From DATBQN01 sp963755825 (GTDB taxonomy: Bacteria > Acidobacteriota > Thermoanaerobaculia > Multivoradales > UBA5704), in assembly GCA_963755825.1 (NCBI GenBank), contig CAVWLA010000001.1, forward strand, positions 62,001 through 126,000: a stretch of DNA of 64,000 nt, in the 5' to 3' direction. The notes beneath the pieces are model-generated. The model saw nothing but the letters and a program-made list of their open reading frames with translations, had not been told where the DNA came from and did no database searches. Positions 49,601 through 57,000 of this stretch are shown piece by piece (the first letter of the stretch is position 1; the number at the start of each line of letters is the position of its first letter). Made by a program: the position numbers and the translations under genes.

Positions 49601-50744
49601 CAGCGGCAAGGTCGACCGGCGGGCGCTCGCCGCGGGCAGCGCGGCCGGCACCACGCCGGAGGCGTGCGTGCGCATCGCCCCGCGCGACGCCTGCGAGGCG
49701 GCGCTGGCGGCGATCTGGGAGGACCTCCTCGGCATCCCTGCGGTCGGCGTGCGCGAGAGCTTCTTCGACCTCGGCGGCCACTCGCTCCTCGCCGTCCGCC
49801 TGATGACGCGGATCGAGCGCCAGCTCGGCCGCGAGCTGCCGCTCGCGACGCTCTTCCGCGCCCCGACGATCGAGGCGCTCGCCGCCCGCCTCCGCGACGG
49901 CGCCCCGCTCGCGGCCTCGCCGCTGGTGCGCCTCGGCGCGGAGACCGCCGGCGATGCCGGCAGGGCGCCGCTCTTCCTCGTCCATCCGATCGGCGGCGCG
50001 GTGTTCTGCTATCGCGAGCTGGCGCGGCACCTGGCGGCGCCGGCGCTCGGCGGCCGGCCGGTCTACGCCCTCGCGGCGCGCGGCCTCGGCTCGGGGGAGG
50101 CGCCGCGGAGCACGGTCGCCGAGATGGCGGCGGATTATCTCGCCAGCCTGGCCGAGGTGCAGACGGCCGGTCCGTACCTCCTCGGCGGCTGGTCGTTCGG
50201 CAGCCTGGTGGCGCTCGAGATGGCCCGCCAGCTCGAGGCGCGGGGCGAAACCGTGGCGCTCCTCGCCCTCATCGATCCGATGACGATCACGGCGGAGGAG
50301 AGGGCGCGCGAGCTGGACGACGTGGCGATGCTCGCTCTCCTGATGCGGGACCTGGGCGGTCTCGCGGGGGCGCCGGTCGCAGTGCCGCGCGAGGAGCTCG
50401 CCGGCCTCTCGCCGGCGGCTCGCCTCGACGTCCTCCTGGCGCGGGCGGTGGCGGCGGGGGTGCTGCCGCCGGACGCCGATCTCCCCCAGGTGCGCCGCAT
50501 CGTCGCCCTCTACCAGGCCAATCAGCGGGCGGCGATGGCCTACGCGCCGGCGCCATGGAGCGGCGCCATCCAGCTCTTCCAGGCGGCCGGCGGACCGCTC
50601 GCCGCGCGCCTGGCGCTCTGGGAGGCGATTGCGCGGGGCGGCCTCGTGGTGCACACTCTGCCAGGTGATCATTATTCGCTGCTGCGCGAACCCACGGTCT
50701 CCGAGCTGGCGGCGGCGCTCGGCCGCCTCGCCGGCTCATCCTGA
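43692..50744 (+). CDS. NRPS4: C-A(deleted)-PCP-C-A-PCP-TE, terminal synthetase
   Basis: About 2350 residues from the ATG at 43692, which has a GAGGAGAG ribosome site a few bases upstream and lies 20 bp after NRPS3. The frame is open for about 3 kb further upstream, but that is a shadow of NRPS3. C11 has HHIVSDGWS at 175. A11 keeps YTSGSTGQPKG (about 646) and the C-terminal motifs but is about 65-90 residues short: it jumps from the region after motif A4 to IPPVGRPI, losing A5 and most pocket residues, and the conserved Asp of A4 is Cys695. PCP11 Ser is 970. C12 His 1164, A12 code DIFNNALTYK (close to Ala), PCP12 Ser 2031. The C-terminal thioesterase has GGWSFG (Ser2168), Asp2195 (LIDPM) and His2327 (PGDHYS) and should release the chain by hydrolysis or cyclisation. 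Module 11 is probably skipped or loaded in trans. Confidence 0.92.
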   Translation: MAIIETPASLLQLSAADLLAAAARLKGQVGKPLAAPPLAGGRIPLSFAQERLWFLDQLAPGTAFYNIPGGTRLAGPLRPAVLAASLGEIARRHESLRTTFADEAGRPYQVVSPPAPVPLPAVDLSALDPARREAELTALANLETRRPFDLASGPLLRTVLFRLGGEDHAVVYTMHHIVSDGWSAVIFLREVAALYAAFAAGRPSPLRPLALQYPQYAVWQRSHLAGEVLAAHLAYWRERLGGIGGLDLPADRSRPPVERFRGSARAIRLPEATASGLKELGRRDGASLFMVLLAAFKALLFRLTGQADLAVGSPIANRNRREVEEVIGFFSNTIVLRTDLAGEPTFRQLLGRVREVTLGAYAHEDLPFERIVAELQPDRDMSRNPLFQVMCVLQNQPRSRLSAGDLVLLPLALSLGSAKFDLTIFWTADGDGLRGMLEHNSDLFDETTARRFDEQHAALCEQAIADPERPISALPLLGAAARHQLLHEWNATAAAASRGPVHAWVEAQAARTPGALAAAFAGERLTYRELNARANRLAHGLRRRGVGPESLVGICVERSLDMAVAALAVLKAGGALVALDPADPRERLATIIEDAGLAVLLTERELEERFPRHAGITLRLERGVEPFPCEPADDPAAGVLPDHPMYVSYTSGSTGQPKGIVVPHRAFANLLAWQLAASPRAGEARTVQFATFGFCVSFQEIFSAWCSGGTLVVASEMERRDIAGLPGFLAAAGWPAIPPVGRPIANVRIHLLDERLAPVPIGVRGELYAAGECVARGYLNDPLLTAQKMIPDPYGGSPGGRLYRTGDLARHLADGRIEYLGRLDGQVKVRGFRVELGEVETVLARHPAVKDAAVVAADAGGGKRLIAYVVAEGDGEPPLDELRLHLRGTLPEHMIPAAFVVLAALPLNANGKLDQTALPKPDAAELAGGRAAYVAPRTPVEEILAGLWAEVLGVERVGARDGFFELGGHSLLVTQLVSRTQAAFGVELAIRRLFEAPTLEALAREVELELARGRGTAAPPLVRVPRDRPLPLSFAQERLWFLDRLEPGRAVYNLPLALVLRGRLDRRALAASLGAVVARHEVLRTTFAENDLGPMQVVAPPAAEAAAPPLVDLAALPAWRLETVAAALGAEEAARPFDLARGPLLRAALVRLAEERHVVLFTMHHVVSDGWSMGVLVREVGAVYSAAVAGRRPALGELPVQYADYAVWQRGWLTAEVVAEQLAFWRAGLAGAPALLELPLDRPRPPLQTMRGAHCVALLGAALAARLAAFDRRRGTTPFMTLLAVFSALLGRLSGQDEVVVGSPIANRTRMETEPLIGFFVNTLALRARLDGEPGLSALAATVRETTLAAYGHQDLPFERLVEELQPERSLAYTPFFQVMFALQNTPMGRLELPGLSLEPLATGGARGAKFDLTVSLTESAGAGAISGTWEYNVDLFDEATVARMARQLEALCDAGLAAPEVPLAALPLLSDLERRQIEAWSAAAGTAAAGAALEERFEAWAAAEPARPALCWEGESISYGELEARANRLAHRLRELGVGPEVLVGVCLERSPAMVVALLAVLKAEGAYLPLDPAYPRRRLEQVLADSAAPIVLTGESSPALSAAGRRSIRLDLEGGEIARQSAAAPARLGDPRQLAYVLYTSGSTGRPKGVAVEHRSAIAMLGWATSEWGDALGGVLAGTSIAFDISVFELFAPLSCGGTVILAENALALPRLAAAGEVTLLNTVPSAMAELLQGPLPASIRVVNLAGEALPRGLVEAVHALPGVERVYNLYGPTEDTTYSTFSAVAAGGTAAPAVGRPIAGSRIHLVDRRLRPVPLGAAGEALITGAGLARGYLGRPDLTAERFIPDPFAGPSTAGARLYRTGDLLRWRNDGELAFLARLDQQVKIRGFRVEPGEAEAVLAAHPAVAAAAVVVRAARAGGRELLACVVPRDAAAPASAGDLRAHLAARLPDYLVPAAFATLPALPLTASGKVDRRALAAGSAAGTTPEACVRIAPRDACEAALAAIWEDLLGIPAVGVRESFFDLGGHSLLAVRLMTRIERQLGRELPLATLFRAPTIEALAARLRDGAPLAASPLVRLGAETAGDAGRAPLFLVHPIGGAVFCYRELARHLAAPALGGRPVYALAARGLGSGEAPRSTVAEMAADYLASLAEVQTAGPYLLGGWSFGSLVALEMARQLEARGETVALLALIDPMTITAEERARELDDVAMLALLMRDLGGLAGAPVAVPREELAGLSPAARLDVLLARAVAAGVLPPDADLPQVRRIVALYQANQRAAMAYAPAPWSGAIQLFQAAGGPLAARLALWEAIARGGLVVHTLPGDHYSLLREPTVSELAAALGRLAGSS

Positions 50745-50774
50745 ACTCTCCCCAGACGCCTGAAGGAGGAATGC

Positions 50775-51551
50775 ATGCCGCGAGCGAAGTGCTTGCTGCC
50801 CTGGGCAGCGCTTTCACTGCTGGCTCTCTCGGTCTCGGCCGCCGCGGCGGAGGCGCCGGCGCCGGTCGCCGTCAAGGTGGGCGACCCGGCGGTCGACGCG
50901 AGCTTCATCAAGCCGTACAAGAACGCCTGGAAGATCACCCAGTTCACCCCCGCCGGCCAGTCGGTCGACGGCGGCACCTGGACCGACGAGGTGCAGATCG
51001 TCGACGACCACGGCCGCCCGGCGATCAAGCGGATCCAGGTGAAGAAGGGGCTGAAGAACGGCTACACGTCGATCAACCTGGCCGACCACAAGACCCTGGC
51101 GCCGATCTCGACCGAGCTCACCGAGAACACCGGGTACCACGCCAAGATCGAGTTCGACGGCCGGCACGTCAAGGCCGACCACAAGGGGACCTTCCCGGGC
51201 GACCCGACGCCGACGCAGGGCAAGACCGAGGTCGACCTGCCGATGCCGGCGTTCGACTTCCAGGGCGGCATCTTCGGGCTGCTCCTCGCCAGCTTCCCCC
51301 TCCGCGAGGGGTACACGGCGAAGTTCCCCAGCTATGTCGACGACGGCGACAAGATCGAGTGGCAGAGCTTCACCGTCCTCGGCAGGGAGAAGGTGCCCGC
51401 CGGGCCGGGCAAGGAGGTGGAGACCTGGAAGGTGCGGGCGCTCCTCGGCGGCTTCACCCTCGACTTCTTCGTCAGCAAGGAGGCGCCCTACATCATCCGT
51501 CTCGAGCAGGTCGGGCCGCGCGGCGGCCGCTCGGTCTTCGCCATGATGTGA
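50775..51551 (+). CDS. Secreted DUF3108-like protein
   Basis: A 258-residue protein with a Sec signal peptide (MPRAKCLLPWAALSLLALSV, cleavage near SAAAA-EAP). The mature part is predicted to be beta-rich. The C-terminal pattern 'SFTVLGREKVPAGPGKEVET' followed by WKVRALLGGFTLDFFVSKEAPYIIRL resembles DUF3108 proteins, in which a beta-sheet protein of unknown role ends with a similar W-x-V ... VSKE-P-Y-I-R-L arrangement. This is recognition by eye. The ATG at 50775 follows AAGGAGGA at 50763-50770 with good spacing; another ATG at 50771 opens a different, unlikely frame. It lies 30 bp after NRPS4 on the same strand and may be co-transcribed with it, but no biosynthetic role is evident. The location is periplasmic or cell-surface. 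Confidence 0.7.
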   Translation: MPRAKCLLPWAALSLLALSVSAAAAEAPAPVAVKVGDPAVDASFIKPYKNAWKITQFTPAGQSVDGGTWTDEVQIVDDHGRPAIKRIQVKKGLKNGYTSINLADHKTLAPISTELTENTGYHAKIEFDGRHVKADHKGTFPGDPTPTQGKTEVDLPMPAFDFQGGIFGLLLASFPLREGYTAKFPSYVDDGDKIEWQSFTVLGREKVPAGPGKEVETWKVRALLGGFTLDFFVSKEAPYIIRLEQVGPRGGRSVFAMM

Positions 51552-51563
51552 GCGAGGCGGGTG

Positions 51564-51605
51564 AAAAAAAACCGGCCCGCCGTGCAGGAGAAGGCGGCGG
51601 GCCGG
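51564..51605 (-). terminator. Intrinsic terminator for the FG-GAP protein gene
   Basis: A perfect 11-bp inverted repeat (CCGGCCCGCCG ... CGGCGGGCCGG, 51572-51605) with a 12-nt loop is bordered on the low-coordinate side by eight A residues at 51564-51571. Read on the minus strand this is a GC-rich hairpin followed by eight T residues, the classic Rho-independent form. It lies 22 bp after the stop of the minus-strand gene. The hairpin may also impede plus-strand transcripts from the NRPS side, but there is no T-tract in that direction. Confidence 0.88.
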
Positions 51606-51627
51606 GGAGGGGCGGCGCGGGCGGCTG

Positions 51628-53742
51628 CTAGATGCCCGGCAGCCCCGGATGGGCGTCGTCGAAGGCGCGCAGAGCGCTCGCGAAGAGGTGCACCGCGTCG
51701 TCGTCGTTGACCTTGTTGCGGAGGCGCAGCTCGATGAGCGAGCCGAGCACGCAGGCGTCGTACTTGGCGCGCGCCAGGAGCACCGGTCCCAGCTTGGTGC
51801 TGGTCACCGGCGTGTCGAAGCTGCAGGGGATCTCGGGGAAGGTGACCCGCGAGCCGTTCTTCACGTCGTAGAGCCGGTTGCGCACGCCGCCCGGCCACAG
51901 CACCTCGACCGTCCCCTTGGGGGTGGTGCCGAGGCCGAAGCCGAGGACGCGGCTGCTCTGCGAGGCGTGGCTGCCGCCGCCGAGCACCGGGGAGATGGCG
52001 GTCTTGCCGCCGTCGGGGGTGAACTTGACGACGGCGCCGAGGCCGTCGCGGTTGACCTTGGCGCCGGGCACCAGGCCGAAGCTGCCCTGCGTCTTGACGG
52101 CGACCGCGCCGTTGCCGTTGCCGCCGCTGTTCATCTCGACCGCGAGGTCGCCGCGCAGCAGCGGCGTGGGGACGAACTCCAGGTGCTGGGGCGGCGTCAC
52201 CACGTGCATGATGACCTCGATCGCCGCGATGTTGTCGAAGACCGAGAAGTAGGGGATCGAGACGGTGAGGAAGGAGCGGAAGTTGCCGGGCGTCTGGCCG
52301 ATCTGGAAGCTCGCCACGGTGGCGACGTCGGGGAAGCCGTCGTTGTTGAAGTCGCCCGCCGCGACGCCGTTGACCTCGCGCTGGCGATGGTCGTAGGTGA
52401 GGGCGGCCGAGTCCCAGGTGAAGTTGGCGCTGCAACCCTGGTTCTGCAGCACGGTGCCGGGGTTGTCCTCGGCGATGACCGTCAGGAGGTCGTCGTCGCC
52501 GTAGTAGATGATGTCCTGGTCGCCGTCGTTGTCGTAGTCGACCACCGCGACGCCCCAGCCGAACGGCGTCGCCAGGAGCGAGCCGAAGCCGGGGTCGGTG
52601 AAGCCGCCATGGCCGTCGCCCAGGAACCAGCGCGACGGCTGCGTCGGACCGCCGACGTAGTTGCCCAGGTTGGTGGCGAAGAAGTCGAGGTTGCCGTCGC
52701 AGTTGAAGTCGCCGTAGGCCAACCCCATCCAGGAGCCCCAGGCCATGCCGGCCTGCAGGGTGATGTCGGTGAAGTGGCCGGTGCCGTCGCCCTTGAGCAG
52801 GCGGGTGTAGCCGCGGACGTCGCTCGGGCCGGTGGGCGGCACGCCCTGCAGGTCGGCCCAGATGATGTCGACGTTGCCATCCTGATCGTAGTCGACCGCC
52901 GAGATCCCCCAGGTGAAGGTGCTGCGGCCGGCGTTGCCGCCGACGCTGCGGATGCCCGAGCTGTCGCTCGCGTCGGTGAACTGGATGCCGTGAAGGGCCG
53001 GGTTGCGCATGAAGAGCAGGTTGGGCTCGCCGCCGGCATAGCCGCCGGGAACGAAGATCGGCTTGCGGTGCGTCCAGTCGTCGTAGGTGTCGGCGACCGC
53101 GATGTCGAGATAGCCGTCGTTGTTGAAGTCGGCCATGGCGCAGCTCGAATGGTGGAAGGTGCCGCCGCCGACCCCGGCCGCGGCGGTGATGTCGGAGAAG
53201 GTGCCGTTGCCGTTGTTGTGGAAGAGGATGTTGTTCTGCGCCTCGCCGAGCACGTAGAGGTCCTCGAAGCCGTCGTTGTCGATGTCGCCGAAGCAGACGC
53301 CGGTCGAGTCCTGGTTGATGGCGGTGACGCCGGCATGGTCGGCGACGTCGACGAAGCTGACGACGCCGGTCTGCGCGAACTGGTTCTGGTAGAGGCTGTT
53401 CTTGCCGCCCGGGCCGTTGGTGACGTAGATGTCCATGTCGCCGTCGTTGTCGTAGTCGAAGACGACGACGCCGGGCGCCCCGTGCGGCTTCTGCGGCGTC
53501 TGCGAGAGGAGGCCGGGGTGGGGGAGGGCGACGCCGGCGTAGAGCGCCTGCTGCTCGGCGAGGAGGGCAGGCGTCTCCATGCGCTGGTAGGTGATGCCGG
53601 CGCCGCCGTTGGCGGAGATGTTGGTGAAGGTGACGCCGCCGTCGGCGCGGAGCCCGCTGGCACCGAGCAGGCAGGCGGTGGTCGCCAGGGTGGCGATCGA
53701 GACCCGGGACGCGCTGCTGAAACCTCGTCTTCTTTTCGTCAC
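51628..53742 (-). CDS. CRTAC1-type secreted FG-GAP/VCBS repeat protein
   Basis: A 704-residue exported protein with a signal peptide (residues 1 to about 33, hydrophobic core VSIATLATTACLLGASG). At least seven repeats carry calcium-loop motifs of the DxDxDG type, for example FDYDNDGDMDIYV, GDIDNDGFEDLYV, ADFNNDGYLDIAV, VDYDQDGNVDIIW, GDFNCDGNLDFFA and VDYDNDGDQDIIY, which suggests a beta-propeller of the integrin-alpha kind. The C-terminal part (DGLGAVVKF ... SSRVLGFGLG ... GTVEVLWPGG) matches the ASPIC/UnbV region typical of CRTAC1-family proteins. These are surface or secreted proteins of mostly unknown function. The start is a GTG with AAGGAG nine bases upstream on the minus strand. It is transcribed towards the NRPS operon and ends at an intrinsic terminator. 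Nothing links it to peptide synthesis except position. Confidence 0.9.
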   Translation of the reverse strand: MTKRRRGFSSASRVSIATLATTACLLGASGLRADGGVTFTNISANGGAGITYQRMETPALLAEQQALYAGVALPHPGLLSQTPQKPHGAPGVVVFDYDNDGDMDIYVTNGPGGKNSLYQNQFAQTGVVSFVDVADHAGVTAINQDSTGVCFGDIDNDGFEDLYVLGEAQNNILFHNNGNGTFSDITAAAGVGGGTFHHSSCAMADFNNDGYLDIAVADTYDDWTHRKPIFVPGGYAGGEPNLLFMRNPALHGIQFTDASDSSGIRSVGGNAGRSTFTWGISAVDYDQDGNVDIIWADLQGVPPTGPSDVRGYTRLLKGDGTGHFTDITLQAGMAWGSWMGLAYGDFNCDGNLDFFATNLGNYVGGPTQPSRWFLGDGHGGFTDPGFGSLLATPFGWGVAVVDYDNDGDQDIIYYGDDDLLTVIAEDNPGTVLQNQGCSANFTWDSAALTYDHRQREVNGVAAGDFNNDGFPDVATVASFQIGQTPGNFRSFLTVSIPYFSVFDNIAAIEVIMHVVTPPQHLEFVPTPLLRGDLAVEMNSGGNGNGAVAVKTQGSFGLVPGAKVNRDGLGAVVKFTPDGGKTAISPVLGGGSHASQSSRVLGFGLGTTPKGTVEVLWPGGVRNRLYDVKNGSRVTFPEIPCSFDTPVTSTKLGPVLLARAKYDACVLGSLIELRLRNKVNDDDAVHLFASALRAFDDAHPGLPGI

Positions 53743-54058
53743 TTGTGCGACTCCTTAAGGGAAGAGCGTAAAGTCGCCCGGATGCTCGGGAACACGGTCT
53801 CCGCGGCGACGGATGGCGCGTCGAGCCGGCTTTTCCGCTTCGGCGCTTAATACAGAAGGTGCGCAACGCTGTATCGGCGGGACAGCGCCGCGCCGGCGCC
53901 GCGTTCGCGCTGCGAAAGATGTTGCGAAGGTCTTGAGCGAGGCGCCGGCCGCGGCGTTCTCAGGCGCCGCCGAGCGTGCCTGCCGCGGTCTCGCTCGGTC
54001 GAGCGCCGGTCGGCGGATGGTACGATCCGCCGCGCCGCGACGAGGTCGGGCGCCGGCC
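53743..54058. other. Divergent intergenic region before the formyltransferase NRPS
   Basis: 316 bp between two divergent genes. On the minus strand it holds the ribosome site of the FG-GAP gene (CCCTTAAGGAG near 53752-53760). On the plus strand TACGAT at 54021-54026 resembles a -10 box 33 bp before the ATG at 54059, but I see no good -35. The frame of the downstream gene is open back to 53813; that extension is Arg/Ala-rich and unlike the family, so it is treated as non-coding. Confidence 0.5.
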
Positions 54059-57000
54059 ATGCGAACGCTCTCCTGCATCGTCCTCGGCGACGCGGCGGTG
54101 ACGATCCGCTGCGCCGGCATCCTCCGCGAGCGCGGAAATCGCGTGGCGGGAGTGATCACCGGCGACGGGCGCGTCGCCGGCTGGGCCGCCGAGCAGCGCA
54201 TCCCCTGCCGCTTCGTGCCCGCCGCGGCGCCGCTCGCGGCGAGCGACGTCGCCGATCTCGCCGGCGGCAGTCCCTTCGACCTCCTCTGCAGCATCCACAA
54301 CCCGCGCATCCTCTCGCCGCAGGTCCTCGCGCTGCCGCGGCGGCTGGCGGTCAACTACCACGATGGGCCGCTGCCGCGGTACGCCGGGCTCCACGCCGCC
54401 ACCTGGGCGATCCTCGCCGGCGAGACGGCGCACGGCATCACCTGGCACCGCATGGCCGCCCGCGTCGACGCCGGCGACGTTCTCCTGCAAAGGCATTTTC
54501 CGATCGCCCCCGACGACACCGCCTGGACCTTGAGCAGCCGCTGCACGGAGGCGGCGATCGAGTCGTTCCCGGAGCTCGTCGACGGCCTGGCGGCGGGGCG
54601 GCTCGCGGCGCGCGCTCAGGACGCCGCGGCGCGCACCTGGTTCGCCGCCGCGCGGCGGCCGACGCCCGGCTGCGTGATCCCCTGGGACGCGACGGCGGAG
54701 CAGGTCGCGGCCTTCGTCCGCGCCCTCGACTTCGGCCCGGCCGACAATCCGCTCGGCATGGCGAAGCTCCTCGCCCCGGACGGCGCGCTCCTGGTGCAGC
54801 GGATCGAGCCGCTGGCGCGCCGCAGCGGTGCGCCGGCGGGGACCTTGCTCGCCCGCGACGCCGCGGCGATCGAGGTCGCGACCGCCAGCCGCGACGTCCG
54901 CGTTTTGCTGGCGACGGATGACGCCGCGGCGAGCGCCCGCCTCGCGCCCGGCATTCGGCTTGCCGCCTCGGCGCCGCGGCCGGAGCGGCTGGCGCTCCGC
55001 GAGCGCGCGGCGCGCCGCCATGAGGAATTCTGGGCGGCGGCGCTCGCCGGTCTCGCGCCGCTCGCGCCGCCCGGTTTCGAGCCCGGCGGCGATGCGGCGG
55101 CGGGCGAGGAGCGCGTCGAATGCGAGCTGGCCGCAGGTCCCGTCGCCCGCCTCGCCGCCGCGCTCGGCGCGAGCCGCGGCGGCGATCCGGCCGCTGCCGC
55201 GCTCGCTCTCGTTCTCGCCTGGCTGGGAACGGAGATCGGCCAGCCGTTCGACGTCGGGCTCGGCGAGCCGGCGCTCCGCCGCGAGCTCGCGGGCTGCGGG
55301 TGGAGCGACCTCTTCGCGCTCCGCCCGCCGCTCCGCGTCGACTTCCGCGCCCCGGCGACGCGCGCCTCGCTCGCCCGCTTCGCCGTCGAGCTGGACGCCA
55401 GGCGTCGCGAGTGGCGCGAGCGCGGCACCTACGCGCTCGATCTGCCGGCCCGCCGGCGCAGTCTGCGCGCCTTGTCCGGTCCGCGCGGCGAGCTCGCGCC
55501 GGCGGTCGCCGTCGACCTGCTCGACGGCGACGAGAGCGCGGCCGGCGCGCCGCTCGGTCCCGGCGTCGCGCTCGGGCTGGCGCTCGACCGCGAGGGGCGG
55601 CGTCTCGTCCTCCGCGCTCCCGGCGGCTCGACGAACGAGATCGGGAGCGAGCCGGGCCGCCTCACCCGGCTCGCTCGACGTTTCGAAGCCTGGCTCGCCG
55701 CCGTCGCCGTCGCCACCGTCGGCGCACCGGCTGTGCTCGCTCAGCTGGCGCCGCCTCCCTCGGTCTCCGAGCTCTTCCGCCGCCAGGCGGCGCGCACGCC
55801 GGATGCCGTGGCCTTGGAGGTGAGCGGCGAGCACTGGACCTATGGCGCCGTCGCGGCGCGCGCGGCGCGCCTCGCGGCGGCGCTGCGGCGTCGCGGCGCC
55901 TGCCCGGAGGGGCTGATCGCGATCCAGCTGGCGCGGCTGCCGGACCTGGTGACGGCGATCCTCGGCGTGCTCGCGGCCGGCGCCGCGTTCCTGGCGCTCG
56001 ATCCGCTCGACGTGCCGCAGCGCCTCGGCCGCGTCGTCGACGCGGCGCGCCCGCTCCTCGCTCTCGGCGACGCCGGCGCGCGCGGTCTCGGCGGCGGCCG
56101 CACGGCGCATCCGTCGATCCACCCGATCTCCCTGGCGGATGCCGACGAGGGGCCGCCGCTTCCGGCCGCGGAGCCGATCAGCCCCGCGAGCCTCGCCTAC
56201 GTCGCCTTCACCTCCGGCTCGACCGGCTCGCCCAAGGGGGTGGCGATCGAGCACGGCTCGCTCTCTCACTACATCCGCGCCGCCGGCCGCCGCTTCGCTC
56301 TCGGCCCGGGCGAGCGCCTGCTGCAGCTCGGCTCGCCCGCCTTCGACCTCGCCTACGAGCAGATCTTCGGCGCCCTCTGCCACGGCGCGGCGCTCGTCGG
56401 GCTCGCTGCCGACCACCTGCCGGAGCCGCGAGAGCTCCTCGCCGAGTGCGCGCGCGCCGGCGTCACCGTCCTGGATCTGCCGACCGCGGTGTGGGAGGCG
56501 GTGGCGCGCCAGTTGCCGCGCTCGGCGCCCGAGAGAACCGCGGCGCTCCCCGCCGGCCTGCGGCTGGTGGTGATCGGCGGCGAGCCGGCGACGGCAGCCG
56601 GCGTCGAGGCCTTTCTCCTCGCGGCGGAGGGGCGGGTGCGCCTGCTCAACACCTATGGTCCCACCGAGGCGACCATCGTGGCGACCTGGTGGGAGGCGCC
56701 GGCCGACCCCGCGACCCTCTCCGGCGGCGAGCCGGTTCCGATCGGGCGGCCGATCGACGGCGTCGAGGCGCACGTCCTCGACGCCGAGGGCGAGCCGGCG
56801 GCCCGCGGCGAGGCCGGCGAGCTGTGGCTGGGCGGCGCCGGCCTCGCCCGCGGCTACCATCGCCGGCCCGACCTCACGGCGGCGCGCTTCGTCGAACGGC
56901 CGGATGGCCGTCGGCTGTATCGGACCGGCGACCGGGCCTGCCGGCGGACGGACGGCGAGCTGATCCTCCTCGGCCGCTTCGATCGGCAGGTGAAGATCGC

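Noticed and set aside
51649..53850. A 733-codon plus-strand frame opposite the FG-GAP gene.
   Set aside because: It is Val/Ala/Gly/Glu-rich without motifs, while the minus strand has a signal peptide, seven calcium-loop repeats and a terminator.
53813..54058. A longer N-terminus for the formyltransferase NRPS (82 extra codons).
   Set aside because: The extension is Arg/Ala-rich and unlike formyltransferases. The fold begins directly at the ATG at 54059.
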